The notes beneath the pieces are model-generated. The model searched no databases and was not told where the DNA came from. It saw nothing but the letters and a program-made list of their open reading frames with translations. Below are positions 10,040-24,580 of a stretch of DNA of 64,000 nt, piece by piece. The stretch is from Paraspadella gotoi (lineage: Eukaryota > Chaetognatha). Both the position numbers and the translations under genes were made by a program. Numbering within the stretch: the stretch's first letter is position 1; each line of letters opens with the position of its first letter. The stretch is from the NCBI GenBank assembly GCA_051294375.1, contig CM119263.1, forward strand, positions 8,257,992 to 8,321,991, read 5' to 3'.

Positions 10040-11065
10040 ACAGGGAAACGTGCGACGATAGCGAAAATATATAAGAATTCGTACTGTGCCCAGCCATTAT
10101 TAAGCGCTTCATTGAAACGTCTACGCGGTCTCTCCAATTAGTCCTCCCGCCTTGCTTCTTCTCCGACCGAGGACACCTACCTCTCACCAACGGCGCGAGT
10201 CCCGATGACGCGATGGTACCCCTTTCGCGTTTCATAGACAAACGAGAGAAATAAGTCGGAGAACCAAATAAAGGCCCCACACGGGAGACCTCCTGTTGAG
10301 GGGGAAAGAAGGAAGCCAGGGCAGTATAAAAGAGGAAGCTTTAGAAATAACCGGGTTGCCATGCAACGGAAGTGAAGTCGAAGAAGGTTTAAAGCTGCTA
10401 GGGGTTAAAAAAGGCTGAGGAGGGGTCGGGAGATTTTTTGTCCTGAAGATATTTTTTTATTTGCGCTATTTTTGTTGCTTTGTCGTTGCCTTTCTTTTTT
10501 TTTTTACTGTGCGATTGGCGCAAGTTTGTCAAAAAGTCGCGGTTATTAGGTGTCGTCGTTTTATCGCGTCGTGTTAGTCTTGAAGACCTGGAAAATTCGA
10601 ATAGATAAAATGAAATGTGAAAATTGTGCGCGGACTGAAACTAGAACTCTTTGTTGTGAATTTATTTCAAGCGTTCCGTTACTCGAGGATTTTTTTTATT
10701 ACTTTATAACGAAAGGAAAAGAAGAAATGTTAGATAGTGGTGTTATTAAAAGAGATGAGAGAGAGTGAAGAGCAGAGAGTATGAGAGATGACCGACGAGA
10801 CCGAGGGAGAATACTCGGTACTAGACTCTCGTCGAGAATGTGAGACGTACGGACGAGAGAGAAGAATGAAAGAGAGAGATATTTTGTGCAGGTTTTCAAA
10901 GAGATTGCGCCTCAGAATGAAATACAAACGTGAGAATCGAGAGATTCGCTGGCGTGAGATTGACGGCCGGACTGTGAATACTAGATAGAGATCATCGATT
11001 CAGTTGAGAGCGTTGAGTTCCTCGTACAAAGTTCTGTGTCTCGCTATAATAAAAAATAAAATATT
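10040..11065 (+). mobile_element. TATA-to-polyA unit, possible solo LTR
   Basis: A TATA box (TATAAA, 10,325-10,330) follows GC-richer DNA. CpG-rich transcribed-looking DNA with repeated GAGA and CGAGA words runs on. At 11,046-11,060 comes an AATAAA-rich polyadenylation-like stretch. Spacing and order resemble U3-R-U5 of an LTR. I found no matching second LTR, primer-binding site, TG...CA ends or target-site duplication. A short noncoding transcript is the alternative. Confidence 0.25.
10355..10367. promoter_or_regulatory. RFX X-box-like site next to TATA
   Basis: GTTGCCATGCAAC lies about 25 bp downstream of the TATA box at 10,325. The X-box bound by RFX factors is an imperfect inverted repeat GTTGCC(N)GGCAAC. 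This copy is one base short of the ideal centre. RFX sites mark ciliary genes in animals. No ciliary gene is seen here. Confidence 0.25.
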
Positions 11066-11366
11066 CAAAATACTGTAAAAGGCACTCATTGAGGGAATAT
11101 TTCTGAAGGAAAAACAACTAAACATTGAAGAATGATAGCGTGTTGTGAATAGACATATTCTTCCAAATATTACGTTAACGTTTCCTTACTCCTTAACGAA
11201 TTCCTCTATTTTAAGGAATTGGTATTCTATTAACCACTTTCATGTCGATCAGTGACAATTTGTATATTATTATTATCTGTGACTATGTATTACTGAACCA
11301 AGACAATTTAAGAGTTTTGGGCAGGACTTGAAATAAACTCGATTCTTTATTTTTCTTCGTTTTCAG

Positions 11367-11393
11367 CCCAAAGGCGGCAAAGTAAACCAGAAG
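11367..11393 (+). CDS. Candidate 27-nt microexon
   Basis: A strong 3' splice site (TTTTTCTTCGTTTTCAG, ending at 11,366) is followed by 27 nt and then the donor AAG|GTAAAA at 11,394. Read in phase 0 it encodes PKGGKVNQK. One other phase is also open (…QRRQSKPE…) and the third has a stop. A 27-nt length keeps frame. I cannot assign the peptide to a protein. The pyrimidine tract and both dinucleotides are seen; use as an exon is inference. If real, it marks a + strand gene whose flanking introns run through this AT-rich DNA. Confidence 0.3.
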
Positions 11394-11882
11394 GTAAAAA
11401 CAAAAATTAATATAGAACAAGTAACGGCAATGTGTGTGGTGTACCCTCTATAAAGGTTTTAGTTAGTAAACTGTGGCAAATAGCATAATAGCCCCATTAT
11501 TTTCCTAATTGATTCTTTTTTCAATGCAAGAGTTTTGCGGAAAAAAGAATTCAGAATCCAATCAGTACATTCTCGGCCTCTCGCTTATCTTTCTCTCAAG
11601 CTCTCAACATTATATATTTATTACTTTCGTAATGGATTGCAAACATTTAGTATCGTTTTGTGTTTATAAATACTTCTGTCTAATCGTTAAATATACATCT
11701 CTTATCATTACTATGTTGTCCGCGATTATCAAATAGGGACTGTGAGTGAAATCTTATTCGTTCTTAGTTTTTTCAAACAATACGAAAAAACAACGCTTTG
11801 TTCGTACATATTTTACGCAAAACGCCTGCCTGTTTTAACCTTAACTAATATCAAACCATAATCTTCTACGAAGATCTCTCAC

Positions 11883-11945
11883 CCAACCCCTAACCTTAAT
11901 CTTAACCCAAACCCTTAATTCCAAAGCTCTAATCCCTAACTCAAA
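11883..11945. repeat. Degenerate CCTAA-like short repeats
   Basis: Words such as CCCCTAACCTTAATC, TTAACCCAAACCCTTAA and AATCCCTAACTC recur. They resemble decayed arthropod telomeric (CCTAA)n, but no two perfect tandem copies exist, so this may be simple low-complexity sequence. Confidence 0.25.
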
Positions 11946-12756
11946 GCGAGATCCCCATTCCCATAATCCTTAAAACTGATCTTCAATCATAAAAAAATTC
12001 ATATAATCTAAATTAAAAATAGAAATTGGCGGCGCTTTTGGAAAATATTGGCGATTAGGGGCAGTTTTCGAACGACCTGCTTCAGATAATTTAACTATTT
12101 ATTTATTAATCTTAAAATTGACAAGGATGTTAATGAACCCATGATGGCTCGTAGTACATTTCTAGGTGCATTGTTGTAATCGATGCGTGTGTCGTGTTTT
12201 ACACTAAACGTCGTTTTTCAAACCTTTGTTTCTTCCTCGGACCATCAAGCAAAAAAAAACGCCTTAGAGACGCAGGTCCGCGCCAAAAACTCAGTCACAA
12301 CACGATGCACGGCGATGGCTGTTTACGCAATGACCGCGAAAGGCTTTAGAGGAACGATGAGGATTATGGTAAGGCTTTTAATTATTGGGCCAGCGGAAGC
12401 TGCAGGAAACGTACACTTTTGGGTGTTCGGCAACTGCAGAGCACGGTATAAAGAACTGTAGAAGACGAGAAATAGAGATGTCGAGCAGAACCGAGAAGTA
12501 GAGTCGACTCTGGGATGTTTTTGACAAGAAATGGCAAAAATTAATTTCAATCAACTTGAGAAGAAAATTATCGAGTAAGTAAAACTCCAAATACGAAGAG
12601 AGAATTGTATAATTTTGGTTTGTTTCTTAACAAAAATTTCTTAACAATTATTTGATTATAAAAATTAAAGATAATAAATAAAGAAATTCCTCTTTTTCTC
12701 GAGTGAGGAGAAACGAATGTTGAAATTCTGACAAACGCGAAAAAACAAAAGAAAAA

Positions 12757-12781
12757 NNNNNNNNNNNNNNNNNNNNNNNNN
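12757..12781. other. Assembly gap (25 N)
   Basis: An exactly 25-base N run next to a GCG repeat. Several other gaps in the window have exactly this length, which points to a fixed placeholder size. Confidence 0.99.
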
Positions 12782-12826
12782 GCGGCGGCGGCGGCGGCGG
12801 TGGCGGCGGTGGCGGCGGCGGTTGCG
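12782..12826 (+). repeat. (GCG)n triplet repeat at gap edge
   Basis: About 14 GCG/GTG triplets follow the gap. One + frame reads alanine/valine-rich and stays open for about 34 codons past the repeat (…VALVPRWTSGRYIAGRLL…) to a stop near 12,886. Without the sequence inside the gap a coding role cannot be judged. Confidence 0.6.
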
Positions 12827-12889
12827 CTGGTCCCTAGGTGGACCTCGGGCCGGTATATCGCTGGCCGGCTCCTATGGGGGAACTAAATA

Positions 12890-13332
12890 TAGCGGCCCCA
12901 GATGGAGCGATTCATCAGTGAGAGTGGAGTGGCGAAACTGATCGTAGGAGCTTTCTCTGCTGCTACTCGTCTGATACAGCGAAATGAAGGCAAACCAAAT
13001 AAATGTGAGGGAGATTCCATAACTTTTATATATAAATGAAAAAAGACAAAAGAAAAAAGAGAGAGAGAAAAAAAGCCTCATGAACATAAAAAGGAATATA
13101 ACCGGAAAACTCGACAAGAAACTCGACACGAAAATTGATCTCGACGCTTTAAAAACACGAAAAGGAAAAAAATGTAAGACGGAAACTGGATAAAGAAACA
13201 TGACGAGGAAAGACGACGCGAAAGCATGACAAAAAAAAGGACGCGAAAATATAGAGCGGAAAAAAAAAGATTCTCTTGTCATATTTCGCGAGAAAATTAA
13301 AATGCGTTTCTCTTTAAGAAGATGCGTAACAA
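12890..13332. other. Purine-rich DNA, no gene
   Basis: A-rich DNA with GACGCGAAA/GACACGAAA-like short words recurs between 13,100 and 13,260. The minus-strand frame at 12,872-13,282 is F/S/L-rich from composition. No splice signals fit an exon. Confidence 0.4.
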
Positions 13333-13503
13333 ATGGAGAACGGCCTTAACCTTTCCGCCAATACTGACGACGTTGATGACGCCTCTGCAACGCTGACAAT
13401 CATATGTACGACGAAGAATGCTGTAGCTGCTGCTGCGGCGGCGGAGTCAAAGGCGGCGACAGCAGCGGCGGAGTTCCCTGAAGAAAAGAAGTTCTCGGAG
13501 TGA
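13333..13503 (+). CDS. 56-codon ORF, alanine-rich, unknown
   Basis: ATG at 13,333 opens a 56-residue frame to TGA at 13,501-13,503. It begins MENGLNLSANTDDVDD and ends EFPEEKKFSE. An alanine-rich middle (six alanines, then ESKAATAAAE) follows an acidic N-terminal part. Codons vary (GCT/GCG/GCA for alanine), which is better than pure repeat slippage would give. There is G at +4 but C at -3, so the start context is mediocre. No TATA box or splice partner was identified. It could be a small protein, a first exon, or chance in GC-rich triplet repeats. Confidence 0.25.
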   Translation: MENGLNLSANTDDVDDASATLTIICTTKNAVAAAAAAESKAATAAAEFPEEKKFSE

Positions 13504-13763
13504 AAAAGAAAAAAAATGGAAATAGAAGGGAAGGGAGGAGATGTAAAAGAAAGAAAAGAAAGAAAAAGAAAAAAAAGGGGAGAACAAATTTGAACCAGAA
13601 AGTAAAGAAGAGAAGTAAGGTGGGTGAGAAGAGAGGAAGGAAGGGATTAAAGATATCGTCTTCAAAGTATGACATTCGAGTGGCACCGACGCCATCGCGA
13701 GACAGATTGCCTCACGCTGCCAATTTCCTGCCCGAAAAAGATAGGGTGTCGGAATCTCGATCC

Positions 13764-14797
13764 CTTTGAAGACTCTTCCTTCTCTTTTATCATCTCTTTG
13801 AAGACTTTTCCTTCTCTTTTCTCATCTCTTTGAAGACTTTTCCTTCTCTTTTCTCATCTCTTTGAAGACTTTTCCTTCTCTTTTCTCAACTCTTTGAAGA
13901 CTTTTCCTTCTCTTTTCTCATCACTTTGAAGACTCTTACTCCTCTTTTCTCATCTCATTGAAGACTTTTCCTTCTCTTTTTTCATCTCTTTGAAGACTTT
14001 TCCTTCTCTTTTCTCATCTTTTTGAAGACTTTTCCTTCTCTTTTCTCATATCTTTGAAGACTCTTCCTCCTCTTTTCTCATCTCATTGAAGACTCTTCCT
14101 CCTCTTTTCTCATCTCATTGAAGACTTTTCCTTCTCTTTTTTCATCTCTTTGAAGACTTTTCCTTCTCTTTTCTCATCTTTTTGAAGACTTTTCCTTCTC
14201 TTTTCTCATATCTTTGAAGACTCTTCCTCCTCTTTTCTCATCTCATTGAAGACTCTTCCTCCTCTTTTCTCATCTCATTGAAGACTTTTCCTTCTCTTTT
14301 TTCATCTCTTTGAAGACTTTTCCTTCTCTTTTCTCATCTTTTTGAAAACTTTTCCCTCTCTTTTCTCATATCTTTGAAGACACTTCCTCCTCTTTTCTCA
14401 TCTCATTGAAGACTTTTCCTTCTCTTTTTTCATCTCTTTGAAGACTTTTCCTTCTCTTTTCTCATCTTTTTGAAGACTTTTCCTTCTCTTTTCTCATCTT
14501 TTTGAAGACTTTTCCTTCTCTTTTCTCATATCTTTGAAGACACTTCCTCCTCTTTTCTCATCTCATTGAAGACTTTTCCTTCTCTTTTTTCATCTCTTTG
14601 AAGACTTTTTCTTCTCTTTTCTCATCTCTTAGAAGACTTTTCCTTCTCTTTTCTCATCTCTTTGAAGACTTTTCCTTCTCTTTTCTCATATCTTTGAAGA
14701 CACTTCCTCCTCTTTTCTCATCTTTTAGAAGACTTTTCCTTCTCTTTTCTCATCTCTTTGAAGACTCTTCCTCCTCTTTTCTCATCTCTTCGCGCAT
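13764..14797. repeat. 32-bp minisatellite with 160-bp higher-order unit
   Basis: About 32 tandem copies have the unit CTCTTTGAAGACTTTTCCTT plus CTCTTTTCTCAT. Variant units (CTCATTGAAGACTCTTCCTCC, ATCTTTGAAGAC, CTTTTTGAAGAC) recur in fixed order about every five units from roughly 13,940 on. The array therefore has a 160-bp higher-order period. 32 is not a multiple of three, so it is not a peptide repeat. The + strand is nearly all pyrimidine except the GAAGA core. Confidence 0.95.
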
Positions 14798-15151
14798 CAA
14801 ACGCGAACGATTGACGCGTCTATCGTCGCACCGGCATCTGCTCCGGCACCTGCTCCGGCAGCTGCACCGGCACCGGGTCATCGTTCGATTCGCCGGCGCG
14901 AAAAGAGCTCATCCTCTCCCGAAACAGAGATTTATCACTCAAATACTACTTCGTCAACTGTCGTTGTCGTCGGCTCGGTCGTTGTTGTTGTTGTAGCCGA
15001 GGTCGTTTTGGCCCTGATTGCTTTTTTTATATTTCTTAACTTGGTCTTAGTAGCGAAAAAAAATCTATTTTTGTCATGTTTAACGATGGAACAACCTTCC
15101 TTTGATACTCCCTTACCGCGACCTCGATTCGATCGGCAACTAAAATATTAA
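14762..15151 (+). CDS. Open frame with PA-rich stretch and membrane-helix-like segment
   Basis: A + strand frame is open from the codon after a stop at 14,759-14,761 to TAA at 15,149-15,151, about 129 codons. It has no upstream ATG, so it would have to be an exon. After leaving the minisatellite it reads a Pro/Ala repeat (APASAPAPAPAAAPAPG), a basic patch (HRSIRRREK), a Ser/Thr stretch, then about 32 mostly hydrophobic residues (VVVVGSVVVVVVAEVV, then LALIAFFIFLNLVLVA), KK, and a polar tail ending RPRFDRQLKY. This order fits a single-pass membrane protein. But the valine run comes from GTC/GTT repeats common nearby, and an overlapping second frame is also open. Protein identity is unknown. 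Confidence 0.25.
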   Translation, partial: RLFLLFSHLFAHQTRTIDASIVAPASAPAPAPAAAPAPGHRSIRRREKSSSSPETEIYHSNTTSSTVVVVGSVVVVVVAEVVLALIAFFIFLNLVLVAKKNLFLSCLTMEQPSFDTPLPRPRFDRQLKY

Positions 15152-15817
15152 AATATCATTCATGTATATATTTCGCGACTTTATTTTTTAATCGTGGTTG
15201 GTGTCGTCGTTTTGTCCTCGTTGTCGTTGCTTGTTTCATGGCTTTGCTTGTTTCATGGCTTTGCTTGTTTCATGGCTTCAAAGGTCATGAATTCTTGTTT
15301 CTCTCCCGCACTTCGACTACATCTTCATTTAACCCTCGGTCGTTTACTCCGTTGACGTCGTCCTCGTCTTTTTGATTCGATTGTCCTTTCAATGGTTTCA
15401 ATCGGAGTCTTTTCCACCTTTGTCGTCGTCGTCTATGCCAAATGCCAATCGGCTTCTTATTTGATATTACTTAACTTTTGTTAATCGACCTTATTGGAAT
15501 CGAAATTTTGGCTGATCTCAATGGCAACGTAGTTTATATAGTTATTATTAGATCGTCTTTTCATTGCTTTCGCTTTCGTTTCGTTTTAAATCTATTTGTT
15601 GTCTCCCTAGTCTCTTTCGTCCTCGACGACCCAATCCATGGTTTCGAGCAAAGCAACAACAACAAGAACGACAAAAACGCCGACGACAACGACAAAAAAC
15701 AGCAATAACAATAACAACAACAGTTTCTGTTGCCGCCGCTAAACTTTCTTATGACGATGACGCAGTTTTCTCTGGCGAATTTACAGTCGTTTCACAGAAT
15801 CATTAGCGGAAGCGAGC

Positions 15818-15820
<3 letters not shown>
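15152..15820. other. GTC/GTT- and AAC-rich DNA
   Basis: Short GTCGTC/GTTGTC words alternate with AT-rich DNA, and a CAACAA/GACAAC-rich part lies at about 15,653-15,725. Two overlapping + frames here are low-complexity. No gene is supported. Confidence 0.4.
15229..15279. repeat. 17-bp direct repeat, three copies
   Basis: GCTTGTTTCATGGCTTT is repeated three times head to tail; the last copy ends in C. The copies are identical apart from that base, so the expansion is recent or homogenised. Confidence 0.95.
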
Positions 15821-15858
<38 letters not shown>

Positions 15859-15885
15859 AGAGAGAAGGAGAGAGAGAAGAGAGAT

Positions 15886-15952
<67 letters not shown>

Positions 15953-15957
15953 TGAGT
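15821..15957. repeat. (GA)n microsatellite, interrupted
   Basis: GA repeats are broken by AAGAAG, GGAG and GATAGA in the middle. The purine strand is +. Confidence 0.95.
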
Positions 15958-16404
15958 GACTCTTCGCGTCTTAAAAACTTCTGTTGTCGACAGTCGACTT
16001 TCGCAATATAATTTCCATTAAATTTTTGCAAAGATGAAAATGATATAAAGACGCAAAAAAGTTGTCTTCAAAACAAACAAGAACAAAAAATAGAATATTG
16101 TGTGTTGGGCAATTTTTAAGTCTGCTTTTTATGAGAGAGAAGGGAAAAAAAGACTTACAGTAAATAAAAAGTCTTAGGTTTAATTTTTCATTAACTTAAC
16201 CGACAAAGATTGGCCAAGAATGAGATATCCCAGGATATGGAACATTAATAAAAAAAAATAAATGTAGCCTTAAATACCAAAGTAACTATTGATAATAAAG
16301 TTTACTCGATTTCTATACTAAATAATTTATTATCATTTTTTTTAAAATAAGTTACAAAATTATCCTGCCGAAAAGAGAAAATGAGAATATAATATCTGCA
16401 TAAA
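15958..16404. other. AT-rich DNA, no gene
   Basis: Unique-looking AT-rich sequence leading into the branch point and 3' splice site described next. No open frame of note was seen. Confidence 0.4.
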
Positions 16405-16461
16405 CTAACCGCATGATTTCTTATTTACTTTTTGCCCTTCGTGTCATCGCTTCAGGTAAGT
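16405..16461 (+). promoter_or_regulatory. Recursive (zero-length exon) splice site candidate
   Basis: A branch-point-like CTAAC (16,405-16,409) is followed by a pyrimidine-rich tract, then CTTCAG ending at 16,455. GTAAGT begins immediately at 16,456. Juxtaposed 3' and 5' splice sites with no exon between them (pyrimidine tract, CAG|GTAAGT) are the signature of recursive splice sites that remove long introns stepwise in insects. The donor matches the GTAAGT consensus exactly. Sequence is seen; use in splicing is inference. It would place this DNA in a long + strand intron. Confidence 0.45.
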
Positions 16462-16568
<107 letters not shown>

Positions 16569-16579
16569 CGAGAGAGCGA

Positions 16580-17198
16580 TCATTTTTTTCCAAACCAAAA
16601 TGAAACGTTGTGAGCGAAAAGGACGAAAATACATTTTCCGTTTACGATGAAAATCATGAGGTTTTTATTACGCCGTTTCCAACCTTTCGACTTTCTTTTT
16701 TTTTAATTTTTTCCTTCTTTCTTCCTTTTTTTCCTTCTCTATTTTCCTTTTTTTTTCCAGAATGTTTCGTGAAAGAATTAAAAAATGAGAAACGTAGAAA
16801 TAATAGTAAAATGTTGTGAAATTTCGTCTTACTCGTTTTACTCGAACTTGCAAAAACTTTCATACTATATTTTTTTTCGTTCTTACGAAGGTAAAACTGT
16901 CCAGGAAATGTATTTCAAAGCAATTGAGTTTTAAAATATAAAAATTTTAAAAATAAACTGCCCTACAATTTACAAAAGGTAAAGACGAAATGATAAGCTT
17001 AAAAAAGCTAGCAATAATAACAAGATCTGAAAGAAGCCAAAATGAGTTTAAAAAAAAAATTTCGGTTGTTTTCAGTGAAAATAAAAAAAGAAGGAAAAAA
17101 GGAATCATCGGAAAAACATTTTCTTTGTGGTTGGAAAATGTCACGACCCGCCGAGTCGGACCGAGTTGTCAGTGTATCGAGACCTTGTTTTATCACTT
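16580..17198. other. AT-rich DNA, no gene
   Basis: Mixed T-rich (16,680-16,760) and A-rich (17,040-17,110) segments. Frames in this stretch are lysine- or phenylalanine-rich from composition. No supported exon. Confidence 0.4.
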
Positions 17199-19136
<1,938 letters not shown>

Positions 19137-19221
19137 GAAGAAGAAGAAGAAGAAGAAGAAGAAGAAGAAGAAGAAGAAGAAGAAGAAGAAGAAGAAGAAG
19201 AAGAAGAAGAAGAAGAAGAAG
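19137..19221. repeat. Perfect (GAA)28 triplet repeat
   Basis: About 28 uninterrupted GAA triplets. They produce poly-E/K/R frames on + and poly-S/L/F on -. Long GAA/TTC tracts can form triplex DNA. It is followed by GGAAGAGGAAGAGG-type purine DNA to about 19,340. Confidence 0.98.
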
Positions 19222-20940
<1,719 letters not shown>

Positions 20941-20942
20941 AA

Positions 20943-21034
<92 letters not shown>

Positions 21035-21190
21035 AACAAACAAACAAACAAACAAACAAACAAACATAATAAACAAACCGAAAAATGAACAAAACATTGA
21101 ACGAATCGATGGAATAATGATACTAAAGAAAGAACGAACGAACGAAAGAACAAACGAACAAACGAACAAACGAACGAACGTACGGACGAA
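20941..21190. repeat. Compound (AAAG)n-(AAAC)n-(GAAC)n tetranucleotide tract
   Basis: About 23 AAAG units (20,941-21,034) pass directly into eight AAAC units (to about 21,066). After a short break come GAAC/AAAC-mixed units (about 21,126-21,190). The three motifs differ by one base each, which suggests stepwise conversion of one ancestral array. Confidence 0.95.
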
Positions 21191-21584
21191 CGGAGCCAAC
21201 CAGAACGAGTCTCGGCGTCCCGTCGATCATCCGATTGCAATATGCCCGGCATCATCCGTGGCCTTTCGACCTCTCATGTCTCGTCCTTGCAATCTGTCAG
21301 CGAAGGAAACCAACTGAGACCAAAGATTCGCTCATTGCCTTTTGCCCCCTTTTGTTGCTTCCGCGCGCCATCCGTCGATGAAGGGAGACATTTTCTTTTT
21401 CTTTTCTTTTTCTTTCTTTAATTAAAAGGATTTTTTTTTTCTATTGGTCACCAATTCTTTGGTGGCAACGAATGCCAATTTGGAAGCCAAAAGAGTTCGC
21501 AGATTCGGCTTCTTTACGCCCAATTAATTCACTCGAAATCACCATATTTTTTTTTTAATGATGGACTTTAGATACGCACCGTTC

Positions 21585-21609
21585 CTCTCCCCCGCCCCCA
21601 CCCCCCCCC
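21585..21609 (-). other. G-quadruplex-capable C-rich tract
   Basis: The + strand carries CTCCCCCGCCCCCACCCCCCCCC, so the minus strand has G runs of nine, five and five separated by single bases. That is enough for four G-tracts with one-base loops. Confidence 0.5.
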
Positions 21610-21624
21610 AACGCACACACACAA

Positions 21625-21692
21625 AAAAAATGATGTACCTGGGATTGAACTCTTGACCGGCGAGAATGAAACTCGTTTTCCTGAGACAACGA
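21625..21692 (-). pseudogene. tRNA-like element with B box and T8 stop
   Basis: On the minus strand, GTTCAATCC matches the Pol III B-box consensus GWTCRANNC (+ strand about 21,642-21,650). Upstream lies a CGAG-TTTCATT-CTCG hairpin like an anticodon arm with a seven-base loop. Farther up is a partial A box (TGTCTCAGG). Downstream, TTTTTTTT would stop Pol III. The acceptor ends do not pair and the T stem is poor, so this is not a working tRNA. A decayed tRNA or the head of a tRNA-derived SINE fits better. Confidence 0.25.
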
Positions 21693-22435
21693 ATGATTTT
21701 CTTGTCTTGTACACTGAGACGACGAGGCGACTGGGCGTGTCTCGCGAGAATCAGAAAATACGCGCCGACGTCGGAAAGCTCTTCGTTTCAACTGCGAATA
21801 CATTCTAGTCTAACTCTAATGATTCAATTTCTAAAACGAGCGTTTAGCGGATGGATGCCCTGGAAAATGCTCAAACATTTACCTTTCAATAACAAACACG
21901 GGGATTACCAGGGGTTAAATCTTTCGTCATGCAGACACTCTCACCGTGCGGAGAATTGGATCATTGCCAGTAATTGCTAAAACCTGGCGCGAAACTGCCG
22001 CACGAAAACTTCGAGACGGCGCTCGACAGAAAATGCCATAAAATGCCATAAAATGCCAGAACGGCGACGAAGCTCGACGAAACGCGACGAACATCGAGAT
22101 TGAATAAGTTTTTTATGCAAATTAGGCAAATTTCTCCGCTGCCGCTCACGATGAAACGTTGGCGGAGCAGTCGAGGCAGAATCTCTGAGGATTCACTTTT
22201 ATTCACTGATTCTTGAGTTAATGTTGTTGTTTATGTTTTTGTTGTTATGACGCGGCGATTACTTCTCTTCTTCTTCGTCGATGATTTTTCCTCGAAGATG
22301 AGAAGTTTCTGAGAGTGAAAAAAGTCGGTTTACATGAGGGTTGAGTTGAAGAAGAAATGAGGAGAAAAAATAGTGAAAGAAATCGAAAAAGGGAGAACGA
22401 GGAGAATGACTTTGGTTCGCTGCGACCGTTAAAGA

Positions 22436-23818
<1,383 letters not shown>

Positions 23819-24272
23819 NNNNNNNNNNNNNNNNNNNNNNNNNNNNNNNNNNNNNNNNNNNNNNNNNNNNNNNNNNNNNNNNNNNNNNNNNNNNNNNNNN
23901 NNNNNNNNNNNNNNNNNNNNNNNNNNNNNNNNNNNNNNNNNNNNNNNNNNNNNNNNNNNNNNNNNNNNNNNNNNNNNNNNNNNNNNNNNNNNNNNNNNNN
24001 NNNNNNNNNNNNNNNNNNNNNNNNNNNNNNNNNNNNNNNNNNNNNNNNNNNNNNNNNNNNNNNNNNNNNNNNNNNNNNNNNNNNNNNNNNNNNNNNNNNN
24101 NNNNNNNNNNNNNNNNNNNNNNNNNNNNNNNNNNNNNNNNNNNNNNNNNNNNNNNNNNNNNNNNNNNNNNNNNNNNNNNNNNNNNNNNNNNNNNNNNNNN
24201 NNNNNNNNNNNNNNNNNNNNNNNNNNNNNNNNNNNNNNNNNNNNNNNNNNNNNNNNNNNNNNNNNNNNNNNN
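23819..24272. other. Assembly gap (454 N)
   Basis: The gap is flanked by purine-rich DNA (GGAGGAGGA on the left, GGGGGGGG on the right). The frames that span it are meaningless. Confidence 0.99.
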
Positions 24273-24580
24273 GGGGGGGGCAAAGCGATGTTCCCTTCCC
24301 AAGGAAAAGATCTTCATTTCTTTTCGTCTCGAAACTTTCACGAATGCAAAAAAAAAAAAAAGATTGATGAGATTGTAATAAAATTTATTACGAATTTAAT
24401 CGGAAGGAGATTAGTTAATCGAACTCTCTTATCTGACGAACCAGAGAGTGCGAGGGAATTTACAAATACTCGCTTTCTCTGTTTTAGCTACAAACGGTAA
24501 ATGCAATAGAACTGAGTCTCTTGTGTCAAAAGTAGGTCTTGGATTAGAAATTATGTACTCACGTATGTATATCTTCGAAT

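Larger units (their letters stand above)
11066..12756. other. AT-rich unique DNA with few signals
   Basis: The stretch contains the candidate microexon at 11,367-11,393 and CCTAA-like words at about 11,883-11,945, both listed separately. It also has frames such as 12,183-12,461 (+) that resemble no family I know. No other exon-intron structure was found. Confidence 0.4.

Noticed and set aside
12872-13282. 136-codon minus frame
   Set aside because: F/S/L-rich reading of A/G-rich DNA with no signal peptide logic, domain or splice evidence.
13764-14797. CRISPR-like array (regular 32-bp repeats)
   Set aside because: Units are directly adjacent with no unique spacers, in eukaryotic DNA. It is a minisatellite.
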